From contig NC_092872.1 in assembly GCF_028372415.1 (NCBI RefSeq), forward strand, positions 90,626,575 through 90,690,574: a stretch of 64,000 bases of DNA, read 5' to 3'. The translations under genes and the position numbers were made by a program. The stretch is from Notamacropus eugenii. Lineage: Eukaryota > Chordata > Mammalia > Diprotodontia > Macropodidae. How positions within the stretch are numbered: position 1 is the first letter of the stretch; the number at the start of each line of letters is the position of its first letter. Below, in pieces: positions 1 to 12,769 of the stretch. The notes under the pieces are model-generated. The model saw only the letters and a program-made list of their open reading frames with translations. It was not told the origin of the DNA and made no database searches.

Positions 1-615
1 TCCAGATAAACTACTTGTTCTCTGAACTCAACATTCTATCTCCTGTACAGGCTGTTCTCCGTGCCCAGAAAGCTCTTCCTCCTCATTTCTTTCCAACCTC
101 CTTCAAGAATCAGCTCAAATACTATCTCCCACTACAGGAGGCCTTCCCAACCCTTTCCTCAACAACAGACATTACTTTGTATTTTATTTATTTATATGTA
201 TATATATATGTATATACACACACATATACACACATGTATAGATATATACTATGCAACAGACATTATTTTGTATTTATTACACATGTATATTTCTCCACAT
301 ATATATGTATATGTACAGATATACACATCTATATCTGGCTAGATAGATAGTAAATATAAAGTGATTCCTTTTGTTGAGGAGACAGGGTTAGGGAAATCAG
401 GAAATATCTAACAGATTATCTAGGAAATGCAAAGTAATTTTTGCTCTGATATGTGTATGTGTGTATACACAATGGAACACAAATATGTATAAATACACAC
501 ATATATATATACACATATCTAGACACACATATACATACAACAGAATATAAATATAGTCAGCACATACATAAAAAATTTACATACAAACATATATAGGTAG
601 TATTAATTTATCTGC
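1..615. repeat. AT-rich microsatellite tract (TA/CA-type)
   Basis: The stretch is dominated by imperfect TA, TATG and CACA runs, densest at about 180-350 and 470-600. A segment around 163-192 (ACAGACATTACTTTGTATTT) recurs with small changes at 256-280, so part of the tract has duplicated locally. The short open frames across it are low-complexity shadows of the repeat. No gene or regulatory element is recognisable. Confidence 0.8.
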
Positions 616-3600
616 ACTCCTGTTATCTCCTCCCAGTAGAATTTGAGTGCCTTGAAAGCAGAGTCCTCTTTTGTATATCTGTGTATATCTAGCACAGTGC
701 CTTTTAACAAGGGTAAATCCTTAATAAATGCTTGTTGGATAAATGAACAGATATTACCATGGCTCGCCATTGAAATGAAGGCAGCCTCATAGCAAAGAAA
801 AGTCTTCTTTTCTAGGAATTTCTGGAAGGGGGATTCAGATATTCTCCCATAGAACCCATCAATTTATATACAAGTGATTCTACAACCTGCAACCGCTAGG
901 GTTGTGTCATTATAATAATAAAATGTACACTGGAGGTCTACAAAGTGCTTCACTGAGCATTTTTTTGCTTGCGATATTTCTCTATTATCCAAATTTTACA
1001 GATGAAGGAGCTCATGCTCAGGGACTTACTTTGTGACTTCCCTGTGGTCACAGTAATTGTCAAAGGCAGGACTTGAACCCACATTTCCCATGAATACAAG
1101 TTCACTGCTTTTACCACTATTTTACCAAACTCCTCCCCATAAAAACAACAAAAAAATTATCTAATCTCACCAGAGCCCTGCCTACTTCTAAGTGACTTTT
1201 TTTTCCTCCCTAATTGACTCTACCTCACTCCCAGCAGGGGCTGCTCCAAACCTGCTCTCCTCTCCTCAATCCTCAATCCTCCTACATTACCCTCCCTCCT
1301 TTCTCAGCTACTTTCAAGGAAAGATGGAGTCTATTAATGGCGAGCTCTCTCTTCTTTCCTTTTCTATATCTCAACACCCCTTGCCGCCGTCCTCATCCTC
1401 TCCTCTGCTCTCTTCTCCAATAAAAGGCCCTTATTCCCGGCAATCCCTCTCCTGGGCCCTGGATCCTAACCCCCTCCTGTCTCCTTGATTTTTCTTTTAG
1501 TTCAGTTCTATCCGCTTTCTTATCCTAAATCTAGCAGTATCTTTTGGCCCCTTCCCCCACACCTATATATACGTCCAGGTCTCCTTGATTCTTTAAAAAA
1601 CAACCCTTCGCTTAACCACGTCATCCCTTCAAGCGATTGTCCTATACATCTCTCTCCTTCCTTTCACAGACATGTTCCTAGAAAAGGCAGTCTACACCGT
1701 GGCGTCCACTTCCTCTACTCACCCCCTTGCAGTGTAGGTTGGGGTATCATTACTCCACTGAAACAGTCCAAGTCTCTCAGTGATTGCTGAATTGTTAAAT
1801 TCCACAGCCTTCTCTTAGTTCTCAAATCTGCAGCATTTGACGCTCTGGATCACCATCTTTCTTGGACACTCTCTCTTCCTTGGGTTACCATGATACGGCT
1901 CTCTCCTGCTCTCAACTCATTTCACCACTCCTCATCCTCCTTTGGTGGAGTACTATCTATGTCCCAGTCCCCTAAAGGTGGGTGAACCCCAGGCTTTGTG
2001 TTGGGTTCTCTTCTCTGTCTACATCAGAGTTTCTTAATCATTTTGTGTGTGTCATAAACCCTTCGGGCAGTTTAGTGAAGTATTATTTTTAAACATGTAA
2101 AATACAATACAATATAAATAAAAGAAAAGATTGATGTATAGAATAATTTTACATATATACCTTTTGTGTCTCATGGTAGCTATCTCTAAGGGTGTGGAGG
2201 GGGAAGAAAAAAGGAAAATAAGAAATTCCCATGATAATTTTGTTGTAGATTTAAAAGGAATCGCAAGTTTCACATAGCAGATTTGTAGTTTCATGTGCAA
2301 ATAACTTTTTTATCATACTGTTATGGAAATGCTTGTTTTATTCCATAACTTAAGATAAAAAAGATAAAATACATAAGATTACAAAGGAAATCAGTTGTCC
2401 TTAAGGATCCCTGGTTAAGGACACCCTTCTCAACCTCCACCTGTCTGCTTGTCATTTTTATGCATACGATTCACAGATTTACATATTTGACCCTGCTCTT
2501 TCTTCTGAGCCCTTGGTGTCTGTCACCAACTAGTCTGGGAAAATTTCAAATGGGACGTTCAACAAGCATCTCAAATTCAACGTGTCCAACACATAACTCA
2601 TCTTTCACTTAAATCTTTTCTCCTAAGCTCAATTTTCTTTCTTGATGTTGAGGGGACTACTATACATAAAGGTACCCCAGTCTGAAAATTCCCATTCCCT
2701 CATCCTCACATCCAATAAGTTGCCAAATCTTGTTGATTCTGCTTCCAGTCTCATATCCACACACAGAATCACCATCATAATTCTGACCCTTATCGCCTCT
2801 TGACTGGACCATTGCAATATTATCCTAATCATACTCCCAACTTTCCCGATTCTCCCCATCCCCAATACACCCTCTGCACAGATGTTAAAGGAATATTCCT
2901 AAGGCAAGGGCCTGAGCACTTACCCATTTAATTATCCTTATTGCTTTCCTATTACCTCTCAAATAAAATGCAAACTCCTCAGTTTGCCATTTAAAAACCT
3001 TCACAGTCTGTCTCTAGCCTACTTTCCAGGCTTATGACACATTTTTGTCTTTATCCCCAGTACCAAGCAGTGTCTAGAACATAGTTGGTACTTTGTCACT
3101 CATGAATTCATTCCTGTATTGTATGTTTCAGGCAAACAGGGATACTTTCTATCCCCTAAACTTGAGATTTTTATCTTCCCCCTCAATACTTTCGCACAGG
3201 CTGTCTCCCATGACTGAAACGTAGCCCCATGTAGCCCCAGGTTAATATCCTTGGCTTCTTTCAAGGCTTAGTTCATATACCACCTTTAAAGGACCAAACT
3301 TTAGTCCAGAGGGTCCCTTTAGAAGTCTGGTGAAGCCTACAGGCTCCTTTTGGAATGATGTTTTTAAATAACTGAAGGAAACGTTATATTTTGGTTACAG
3401 TGTAGTGAAAATAAAGATTTTTTTTTTATTCCAGTTCATGGACTCCCTGCAATCCATCCACGAACCCCCTTGCTTTCAATGTTACTACTTTCTTCAAATG
3501 GTATATATGTTTATATGCATACACACATATATGTATATAAACATATATACACACAAACTTATATGTTTACAAGCTGTATCTCCCCCACTGAAATGTTGTC

Positions 3601-3723
3601 TCTATGAGGACAAGAACTTTTAAATTTTGTCTTTGTACTCAGCATAGGGCCTTGCTTAGTAAATTGTGGTTGAATTGGATGTTTCAAGTTAATATTAAGT
3701 CCCCAAGAATTAAATGTTTCCAG
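616..3723. other. Intergenic sequence with old repeat tails
   Basis: No gene is visible. At about 641-745 there is a decayed L2/MIR-type 3' end (a cleft of the form GCACAGTGCC...TTAATAAATGCTTGTTGG). Around 2900-3110 and 3590-3690 are further fragments of the same kind. A short TA/CA microsatellite lies at about 3498-3560. The remainder is unique-looking AT-rich DNA with no open frame that resembles a known protein. Confidence 0.6.
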
Positions 3724-3998
3724 TGAAGCAGTTGGGTAGAGAAATGAAGAAAGCATTATACCAAAAGTTAGGAAGACCTGTGTTCAAATCTAGCCTCAGA
3801 TACTTATTAGCCTTATGACCCTGGGCAAATTACTTGACCTCTGCGTGCCTCAGTTTCCTCAACTGTAAAATGGATTTAACAATAGCACCTGTATCTTATC
3901 TCCCAGGGTTGTTGTGGGGATTAAATGAGATATTTATAAAGTGCTTAGCACAGTGCCTGGCACACAGTAGGCACTTAAAAAATACTTGCTTCTTTCAT
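3724..3998 (+). repeat. Marsupial tRNA/MIR-like SINE, plus orientation
   Basis: The order of motifs is typical of a mammalian CORE/MIR-type SINE: GTTCAAATCTAGCCTCAGATAC, then CCCTGGGCAAATTACTTGAC, CTCAGTTTCCTCAACTGTAAAATGG, GGGTTGTTGTGGGGATTAAATGAGA, and an L2-like end GCACAGTGCCTGGCACACAG. The same series recurs at several places in the window in both orientations. Confidence 0.8.
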
Positions 3999-5832
3999 TC
4001 CAGAACAAAGTTGGGAAGCATTTTATAGTGGTTTTCTAGACTCTCTAAGCTACTAAGACTCAAGTAGTAATTTTCAGCAGTTGATGACAAATGGCAATCA
4101 GATGTTACACCTAAGCTAGCACTGAATGCCTTTCCTCTCCAATGAGCTATAAAGGAAGAATCTACTTTTCCAACTTGAGGAGAAGCTATGTCTCAGGGAT
4201 GAGCAGTGAAGTGTAGAGGTTCCATTTTGCCTTTATGCTCACTTCACTAAGTTATATATTTTGAATCTGGATGTGGTCCTTAATAGCTTGAAGGAGATGG
4301 AAAATGAGACCTGTCACGGAGGGAAAACAGTGTTTACAGGTGCAAAGGAATTGTCAAAGACTCATCAACAGGAAAGAATGAAATAAGAGTTTATCTTTAC
4401 ATAGGGCTACCCATCTATTAACTCATCTGATCCCTATATCAGTCCTGTGAGGTATGTAGGGTAGGCATGATCATCCTCATTTTATAGATGATTAAATTGA
4501 AGCTCAGAGAGGTTAAATTATTGAACCACGGTCACACAGGTAATAAAGGGAAAAGCCAGGATTTAATTCCAAATCTTCTGCCATTATATAATAGTGCCTC
4601 TCAAACATCTGCACCAAATTCTCAAATTACAATTGTTTACTAGTCTACTGTAAGGATTATTCATTTAAGTAAGATACTCTGCCTTTACTGAAGTTAGGAA
4701 AGGGTCAATAGTTTTGATTAAATATTTTGAATATTATTTAATATTTTGAATATTGATTGAATATTTGTCCAGCTAAGATTCTCTATTTACCCCAGGAAAC
4801 TTTCATCTGCCTCTTTATAAGCCCTCTTCTACTATTGGTTATGAAAGGTAATACAAGAAGATTCATTTGTATAATCTCTGGGAAGGGCTGATGGCATATG
4901 ACAACTTCAGAACAAGTCCTCAGGAACCTGCTTGTAACCATTTCTGCCTGTTGAGCAGATGAGAATGCTGATGTCATTTACCTTTCCATGGCTGCCACCT
5001 GCACAAGGATCAGAAAAAGGAGGAGCTCTAGATTGCCAAGGGTTTGGTCCTTATTGGCCAAGCTATGGTACCATGATTCTTTGAGGAGGGAAGCAGTGGA
5101 ATGCAGACAACCTAAGACAGCTGTTTTTAACCTGGAGATCATGAACGTGGATGGGAAAAAATATGTTGATAAGTCTATTTCAATAAAATTATAATTCTAT
5201 GTATTTTATCGCATGCATTTAAAAACATTGTGAGAAGTCCATAGGTTTCACTAGACTGCCATGAAAGAAAACAAGCTAAGAACTCCTAATCTAGATGATT
5301 AATAGCAAATGTCTTATTTCCTTTCATGTCAGGCTCATGGATGATTTCCTCTTAACTCCTATGACCTCCTCTCTACTCATGCTATCTTCCATGGCTTAAC
5401 AAAATGACAGAATCATGTAAAGCCCCTCAAGCCAAGAGGAAGCAGGTGGGGGAACAGTGTTTTCAAAGTCTTTACTAGAACCTGAGTCACAGTTCAATTA
5501 GATATTGTGGCAGATGGCCCAAGATCTAGCTCAGCCTCAAAAGTACTTGAGTAATGAGAATGTCCTTCTCTCATCAAATAGCAAATCTGTCTTTTTCCTG
5601 CTGAAAGGGATATTTTTTACTGCCTATCTTTCCATATTTACCCTTTAGAGGAAACGGCAACAGGAAGAATTCCCTGATGGATCTGATCTAGTTTTACTCA
5701 GAAAAGGGAGGAAAGGCTTCAGTGGGAAAAGAACAAAAAATAGGAAAAGATTGGGCATACAGCTGACCTGTTTGTTCAATAGTATGAGAGTGTTTATCTA
5801 GTAGGGAAATGTGACCTTAAATCTCTTTATGC

Positions 5833-5836
<4 letters not shown>
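3999..5836. other. Intergenic sequence with a MIR fragment
   Basis: About 4385-4600 is a MIR-like fragment (CTCATTTTATAGATGATTAAATTGAAGC, GGTCACACAGGTAATAA). Otherwise there is nothing gene-like or repeat-like that I can name. Confidence 0.5.
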
Positions 5837-5889
<53 letters not shown>

Positions 5890-6004
5890 AGACAGAGAGA
5901 GAGAGACAGAGAGAGAGACAGAGAGAGAGAGACAGAGAGAGAAAGGGGGAGAGGGAAACAGAGAGAGAGAGATAGAGAGAGACAGAGACAGAGATACACA
6001 GAGA
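5837..6004. repeat. Compound (TG)n-(GA)n microsatellite
   Basis: About 25 TG units (5837-5887) run directly into a purine-only stretch of GAGA/GACA units (5887-6004). Open frames on both strands here are only low-complexity translations of the repeat. Confidence 0.95.
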
Positions 6005-7640
6005 TTGGGGGGGACAGGGACAGGGAAGCTGTTTTTCCTTAAAATTTTTGTGGCTTAGGGTCTACACAGTTTAAATACCTACAAGAATGATCAGTCCACA
6101 GTTGGTGAATTAACTTAAAAAAGAGATTTTTATGTTATTTTTGGTTGTTTTTTCTTCCCTACAATCATCATGTATCTTGATTTTGTCACATTGTTTGTGA
6201 GACTGAAGTTCAGTGTAACTGAAGATGGAGAAGAGAAAGAAGATGGAGAAGAGAAAAGCTATGGTCCCTTTTTTTCCTCTCTTGAAAGTTTGCCTTCTTT
6301 CAAGAAGTCAAGGAAATAACACCCTTGTTGCATGGAGACACATCTTTGTTATTTTCCCTGATTGAAAAATAACTTTGATAGCTCTGCAAAGATGTCCCTG
6401 AAAAATGTGTTTACTTGTGTTTATACTTAAACACCGTTTGCTGAAAATTATGTGGGACCATTTGGCTTTAAATTTTTCATTAGACTATGTCAGCACTTTT
6501 ATTTGGATGGGAAAGTGTTTCTTATTGATGTCGAGAGTGGAAAAGATAAAATAAGAATCTTTTCACAAAATTGCATTGTTGAGACGGTATCTTTAAAATC
6601 AGCAATGACTTTGAGTAATGTAGATGGTTTTTTTAATGTTTCCCCACCCCCACCCCACCTCATGGTAGCAAGCAGAACCAGGGCCTCACAGAGGAATCCA
6701 CCAACCATTGCCATCTTGATGGAGATGGGTACAGTGTGTGTTTAGTTATAGATGAAGACAAATGGAACAAGTTTTACAGTTCTAAGGGGTGAAGGGTAGA
6801 AAGCAGAGAAAATTCCTAGCTGTCTTTTCTGATGCTTCCCCACCCAAAAACTCAGGCCAGAATCTTATTATTGTAGAAATAATTGGCCCAGTGCCTGGAT
6901 ATGACCTCAGGATCCTAGCAAATACTCAAAAAGCTGACATGACAGGCAGGATGTTCTTAGTCTTGGTGGGGAGGAAGGGCCTTGGATTGTCAGACTTTTT
7001 CCAGCTGTCATCTGACTACGGCCAACAACAGCAGCTAGCCAAAGAAGCAAACAAACTTATCCTAATCCCCCAAAGGGCATCCTAGCCGGGTTTCCATAAC
7101 CCTTATTGGTAGAATGACATAAACCTGAGCCAGTCCCTAATGTTGTTCTCAAAAGAGGGAAACTTTCTGGGAGTCATGACCTCAAAGTCTCATGTTCCAG
7201 TACGCCTCTCTCCTCACGTTCCAGTAGGTCTGTGGAGTTCAATGGGGAATGCCAACGCTGATGCTAAGGGCAGCCCCAGACTCCCACTTTCCCCTTTCAG
7301 CTTGCCTTGCAAAGTTGGCCTGCCCTACAGAAACAATATGCAATATTAATTATGGTAGGCACCCTGAAATCTGATTCCAGAATGCAGACTTGGAAAAAAG
7401 CAAACCCAAGATAAGTGGTCCCCTGACTTCCCCCTCTGCAAGTTCTTTCTCAGAATAAAGTTCCAACTAGTGACTCTCCTAACAGCCCTTCCTCTCAAAT
7501 CCCTCACCCTCCAACATAGGGCTGATATTTAGGGCCTCTCACTGTTCATCTAGGCTACTTGGACAAATTCTAAAATAGCATGAATGATTAGCCTCCCTCT
7601 TTTTCATAACTCATAATTTCCTGGAGGAAATTCCCCCCTT
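6005..7640. other. Intergenic sequence, nothing recognised
   Basis: A G-run follows the microsatellite at 6007-6013. The longer open frames here have no recognisable domain or splice context. The stretch lies beyond the inferred DEXI polyadenylation site and toward the gene that would follow in the human order (CIITA), but no CIITA-like exon is visible. Confidence 0.5.
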
Positions 7641-7672
7641 CAGAGGGAAGACAAACAACCACTTACAGGTAT

Positions 7673-7678
7673 TTTATT
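7673..7678 (-). terminator. DEXI: Candidate DEXI polyadenylation signal (AATAAA)
   Basis: TTTATT on the plus strand is AATAAA on the minus strand, 890 nt past the DEXI stop codon. About 10-35 nt further on the minus strand the sequence is GT-rich (GTGGTTGTTTGTCTTC), as expected of a downstream element that directs cleavage. No other exact AATAAA was noticed between here and the stop. Transcript 3' ends would be needed to confirm it. Confidence 0.5.
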
Positions 7679-8564
7679 AACAAATTCACATAATATAGAG
7701 TAGTTTTTATAACTATGACCCCTTGGCTATCTTCCCACTGAGGAAATGGAAGGGGAAAAGAGACTTGTCCCGTGGTTCTGTTGCTTATCCCTTACCCCTA
7801 GGTGGGAATCTAGGTTTCCTAATGTCCAGTGGGTGCTGAACTTAAAGCTGAGCCCAGAAGCACCCTCTTGGAAGTCTGAGGAGGTCCACTTGGTGCCAAA
7901 CTGACCCCATCTCTGTGATTTCAAGCTGATGACCTCTCTCTCTACCTCCCTCCCTATTCCTCTTTAACCCTCCAATCCTCTGCAGCAGCTGATCAGTACC
8001 AAGTGAGCACTTATGAACAACAGCTGTGACATAAACAAGGTTTCAGCTTCACAGTTACCCTCTGGAAATGCTCCACAGCCCAGATTCCTGAAGACCCAAA
8101 AAGGGAGAACTGATCATTCACATTCCTATTCTCATAGAATCCAGATTATAAACTGAACAGTTCCAGAGCACAACAGGCAAGAGGAGGGGGAAAGCAAAGA
8201 CCTTTGGGGGAATAAGTCGGAAAAATGCCTGTATGGGGAATCAGAGTCCTCTGGAATCAGGGATAGATCAGGCAGGTCCTCAGCCTTCATTTCTTCCCTG
8301 CCCAGCCCACATGTATTCAAACCCACTCAATTCTACCAGGCAGGGAAGACACTTACAGGTCTTGAGGGCCAGGGAGGGCATTGTCCTGGGTCCCCTTGAA
8401 GGAGGGAAGACATCATCGGTGGCAACTCCTGTGTCACCCACAGTATCAGCCTGTCCCAGGCATTCTGGCCTAGGAAGTACAAGCTGCAATAGGCCTGAAG
8501 ATTTCCTCTGTAGGGCCTGAGGGAAGGAAGGCTCTGACTGGGGGACCCCAGCCTCAGGATCCCT
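7679..8564 (-). other. DEXI: Inferred DEXI 3' untranslated region
   Basis: This is the stretch between the DEXI stop codon and the best polyadenylation signal. It is not AT-rich repeat like its surroundings and shows no obvious SINE or LINE. The assignment as untranslated exon is an inference from that position and signal; an intron here cannot be excluded. Confidence 0.4.
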
Positions 8565-9700
<1,136 letters not shown>

Positions 9701-9719
9701 GCCTGTGTTTGAGAAAATT

Positions 9720-10047
9720 GGAAAAAATAAAGTAGATAAAAAAATAAGGGCTGAAAGGCATTCCCTTTACTTTCACGTTACTCCCCATCCGGCGCCATGG
9801 CTAACCCTTACAGAAGAAGTCTGCGGGCTCTCTGCAATGCTGAAGAACGCTCCTCCACATTCCTCCTCTTTCTGAAACCCTCTCAGAACAAGCTTTCCCG
9901 AGCCCTTCAGTTTTCAGCTGGGGAGAATAAGCACCTTCCTCAGATGTTCCTGGGGCATTTGCTTCACTCCTTTATCTCTTGCACATTCTACCTCAGGATC
10001 CTGGGAAACATGGGGCCCTCAGAAGCCATCTAAGCCTAATTCCTTTG
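9720..10047. other. Spacer upstream of the DEXI CpG block
   Basis: Base composition drops back to average. No repeat or gene was recognised; the open frame at 9797-10033 resembles nothing known. Confidence 0.4.
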
Positions 10048-10299
10048 TGGTGGTGTCTTCTTTCAGTCCTGTCCAACTCTCTGAGAGCCCGTTTGGGGTT
10101 TTCTTGGCAAAGATGTTGGAGTGGTTTGCCATGTCCTTTTCCAACTCATTTTATAGATGAGGAAACTGAGGTAAACTGAGTTAAGTGACCAGCCCAGGGT
10201 CACACATCTAGTAAGTGTCTGAGGCCAGATCTGAACTCAGGAAGATGTTTTCCTGACTCCAGGTCAAGCACTCTATCCACTGTGCCACGTGGCTGCCCT
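10048..10299 (-). repeat. Marsupial tRNA-headed SINE, minus orientation
   Basis: Read on the minus strand the head GGGCAGCCACGTGGCACAGT is followed by GATAGAGTGCTTGACCTGGA, a CTCAGACACTTACTAGATGT-type box, TCATCTATAAAATGAG and the tail TGGCAAACCACTCCAACATC with TTGCCAAGAAAACCCC. This is the standard long marsupial SINE; further copies lie at 21895-22140 and 60305-60535. Confidence 0.85.
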
Positions 10300-10361
10300 T
10301 CCTTCATTTTTACAGATGAGGAAACAGGGATGTTCAGTAACCCTGTCCAAGATCACATGGG

Positions 10362-10676
10362 TTGTGTGTTCGTCCTTCATTGCCAAAGAAGACCATGCCA
10401 TCAGAGAAATGATGACATGACTTGCATTTGACTTTGTTTTGAGTGAGGGAGGGCTGTGCAGGTCACCAGCCTCACTTCTCCTCCAGAGTCATCTGAATCC
10501 AGTGACCAGATATTCATCAGGATGACTGGAGATGACCCAGGATAAGGCAATTGGGGTTAAGTGACTTGCCCAAGGTCACACACCTAGTGAGTGTCAAGTG
10601 TCTGAGGTGAGATTTGAACTCAGGTCCTCCTGACTCCTGCACTGGTGCTTTATCCACTGCATCACTTCGCTGCCCT
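10362..10676 (-). repeat. tRNA-headed SINE with RTE-type 3' tail, minus orientation
   Basis: On the minus strand the element starts GGGCAGCGAAGTGATGCAGT, runs through GACCTGAGTTCAAATCTCAC, and ends with TGGTCTTCTTTGGCAATGAA followed by GGACGAACACACAAC. That end is very similar to the end of the adjacent LINE fragment (GGTCCTTTTCGAAGACGAAG then AACAACAACC). This suggests the SINE borrows the 3' recognition tail of an RTE-like LINE. It appears complete from head to tail. Confidence 0.75.
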
Positions 10677-11077
10677 ATTTTATGGAGAACTTGCATGGGG
10701 CAGACAATCACATGGTGGCCAGAAGAAACGATACAAGGATACTCTCAAGGTCTCTCTCAAGAACTTTGGATTTGATTGTGCAGCATGGGAGACACTGGCA
10801 CAGGACCCCTCAGCATGGCATGCCCACATAAGAAAAGGTGCTGTGCTCTTTGAGCAAAGCAGAATTGAGACAACACAAGTAAATACAGGATGTGCAAATT
10901 TGGGATATCCACCCCAAATATTCACATGGACTATCTGTGGCCAACCTGTGGTAGAGCCCTCCGATCCCATATTGGTCTGATCAGACATAGACACACTGAA
11001 ATTTCACTTTACAATGGTGATGTCATTTTGGTCCTTTTCGAAGACGAAGAACAACAACCAACCAACCAACCAACCAA
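10677..11077 (+). mobile_element. RTE-like LINE 3' fragment with (AACC)n tail
   Basis: The translation includes LFYGELAWGRQSHGGQKKRY, then WETLAQDPSAW and, after a frame slip, CGRALRSHIGLIRHRHTE. This is the C-terminal region of a non-LTR retrotransposon ORF that ends in a zinc-finger-like motif. I believe the clade is RTE-like, but this is from memory. The fragment starts abruptly inside the ORF at its junction with the inverted SINE and ends with (AACC)n at 11055-11080. It is 5'-truncated and frameshifted, so inactive. Confidence 0.7.
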
Positions 11078-11160
11078 CCAAGGTCACACCGGTAATAAGC
11101 ATCAGAGGATGTATCTGAACTCAGGTACTCTGACTCCAGAGCCCCTTGTATCATATCTAT

Positions 11161-12254
11161 TTGTACTCAGGTATTCTGTACCTGTACTCCCCCTTAGACT
11201 GTAAATCACTTTAGACACACTTTGTGTTTTCATTGTTGTGCAGTGCCTCATACACTACAGGAACACAATCAAGACTGAACTGGACCAAATCCTATCTCTG
11301 TCACAACTTTTGTCACCTTGGACAATTTGCCTGATATTTCTGAGTCTCAGTTTCCTTGTCTGTAAAATGAGCTAAATGATCTCTAAGGTTCCTTCCACCT
11401 CCAAATCTATAATCCTATAAATGAGAAATTGCAACTAAAACTGTAGTATCGGGAATCAGAGCAACTCTAGGCAGATGTGGGGGCAAGTCACTATTAGTTT
11501 TTTGCACTTTTCTGTTGGGGAAGTGTTGGGAGGGCAAAGCCAAGAAGTTATCAGTTGAATTCCCCAGAAGCTCTAACAGCTTGGTATTATCGAGCTTACA
11601 TTGTTAAGATGGTTTGTGCAACTAGAAGTGAAGGGGTTTCTTATCTGAGTCTGAAGGGTATTTCCATTTTCTAGAAAATTCATACACTTCTGCCTTTCTC
11701 CTTCTTTTTCTTCCCCCAGATTCAGGATGATACTCTGTAGGTAGGATAGGATGTCATTTTTACTCATCATGTCCTTAGAGTTTGGGACAGTGAATTCTAG
11801 TGATATAAGGAGAACAGAATTCCAATCCCTGCCCCTACCTCACTCACTATATGACTGTGAGAAAGTTATTTAGCCTCCCTTGGTCCTTAAGTGAGAAGCA
11901 TGTGGGGTATAATAGGAAGAACATTGAATTTAAGACTAAGAACCTGGGTCTGTCACTTAACAGCTATGTGACTTTGGAAAGCCATTTAACTTGAGCTTTA
12001 TTTTTCATCTCTGTAAATTGACAAACCTGCCCTATCTATTTACAGGGTTATTGTGTGGAAAATGTTTTGTGAATCACAAAACATGATATAGTTTAAAATG
12101 CTGAGCACAATGCCTGGCGCACAGCAGAGGCTTAATAAAGCTTGTTCCGTTCTTCCATATAAATGCAGTTTTCATTTGCAAAATGAGAAAGAACCATCCC
12201 TGCTCTAAATTTATTTCTGGAGGAGAAATTTAGGCATTTTCCCCTGGTTATTAT
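11161..12254. other. Spacer with SINE/MIR remnants
   Basis: At about 11300-11420 there is a MIR-like block (CTCAGTTTCCTTGTCTGTAA). At about 11895-12150 there is a plus-orientation SINE ending in GCACAATGCCTGGCGCACAG with AATAAAGC. The rest is unremarkable and has no gene. Confidence 0.5.
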
Positions 12255-12500
12255 TCTTCAGATGCAGGGATGTTTTACTTCTTACAGCCCCAGTAAAATG
12301 TTAATATGGAAAAGATGGGTCCTTGCTTTCATGGGGAATTTGCAATCAATAAAAGCCCTTGGTAATCTTCTGAAAGCAATCCAGTTTATTCTCCTTCTTT
12401 TCAACTCTGGCCCAGCTCATTGCCTGTCTGTACTGCCTGTCTCAGATATATATACTTTTGGGCATGCTCTAGAGGGTGTCTACTCACATTCATGCTGAAA
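12255..12500 (-). mobile_element. Decayed RTE-like reverse transcriptase fragment, minus
   Basis: On the minus strand the translation retains segments such as INWIAFRRLPRAF and FPMKARTHLFHINILLGL, which resemble the post-RT region of RTE-type LINEs. A paralogous stretch lies at about 21175-21410, sharing TCATGGGG/ATGGGA and GAAAGCAATCCAG blocks. It is broken and inactive. Confidence 0.6.
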
Positions 12501-12769
12501 TCTGGGCAGTAGATATTCTTTATCTATTTAGTCTTTCTTGGGGGAAAAGGGAAGGAAATAGGCATTTATTAAGCACCTAATATATGTCATCATCATAGTT
12601 ACTGTTTGTCCTGCATTCTGGAAAAGGACTAATGACATCACAAGGGGGATGTTTTGACTTTTTGAATTGGGTTTAAGTGAGGAAGTTTCAGAAAGTCCTC
12701 ATCCTCATTCCCTTCTCCATAGTTATCAGTCAAGACAAAAGTCAAAAGGGAGGAGAAAGAAAGAGTCAG

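Larger units (their letters stand above)
10305..11160. repeat. Old SINE split by a composite insertion
   Basis: A MIR-type sequence (TTTTTACAGATGAGGAAACA ... CCTGTCCAAGATCACATGG) stops at about 10361 and resumes at 11078 with CCAAGGTCACACCGGTAATA and continues to about 11150 (TGAACTCAGGTACTCTGACT). The 15-base flanks at 10347-10361 and 11078-11092 agree at 12 of 15 positions, as expected for an aged target-site duplication around the material at 10362-11077. Confidence 0.6.

Noticed and set aside
1192..1790. Serine/proline-rich open frames at the left of the window
   Set aside because: Composition follows the CT-rich DNA; no domain, start context or splice evidence.
10645..10980. Possible host gene with GELAWGRQSHGGQKKRY peptide
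   Set aside because: The peptide family is the C-terminal part of a non-LTR retrotransposon ORF; here it is truncated, frameshifted and followed by an (AACC)n tail.
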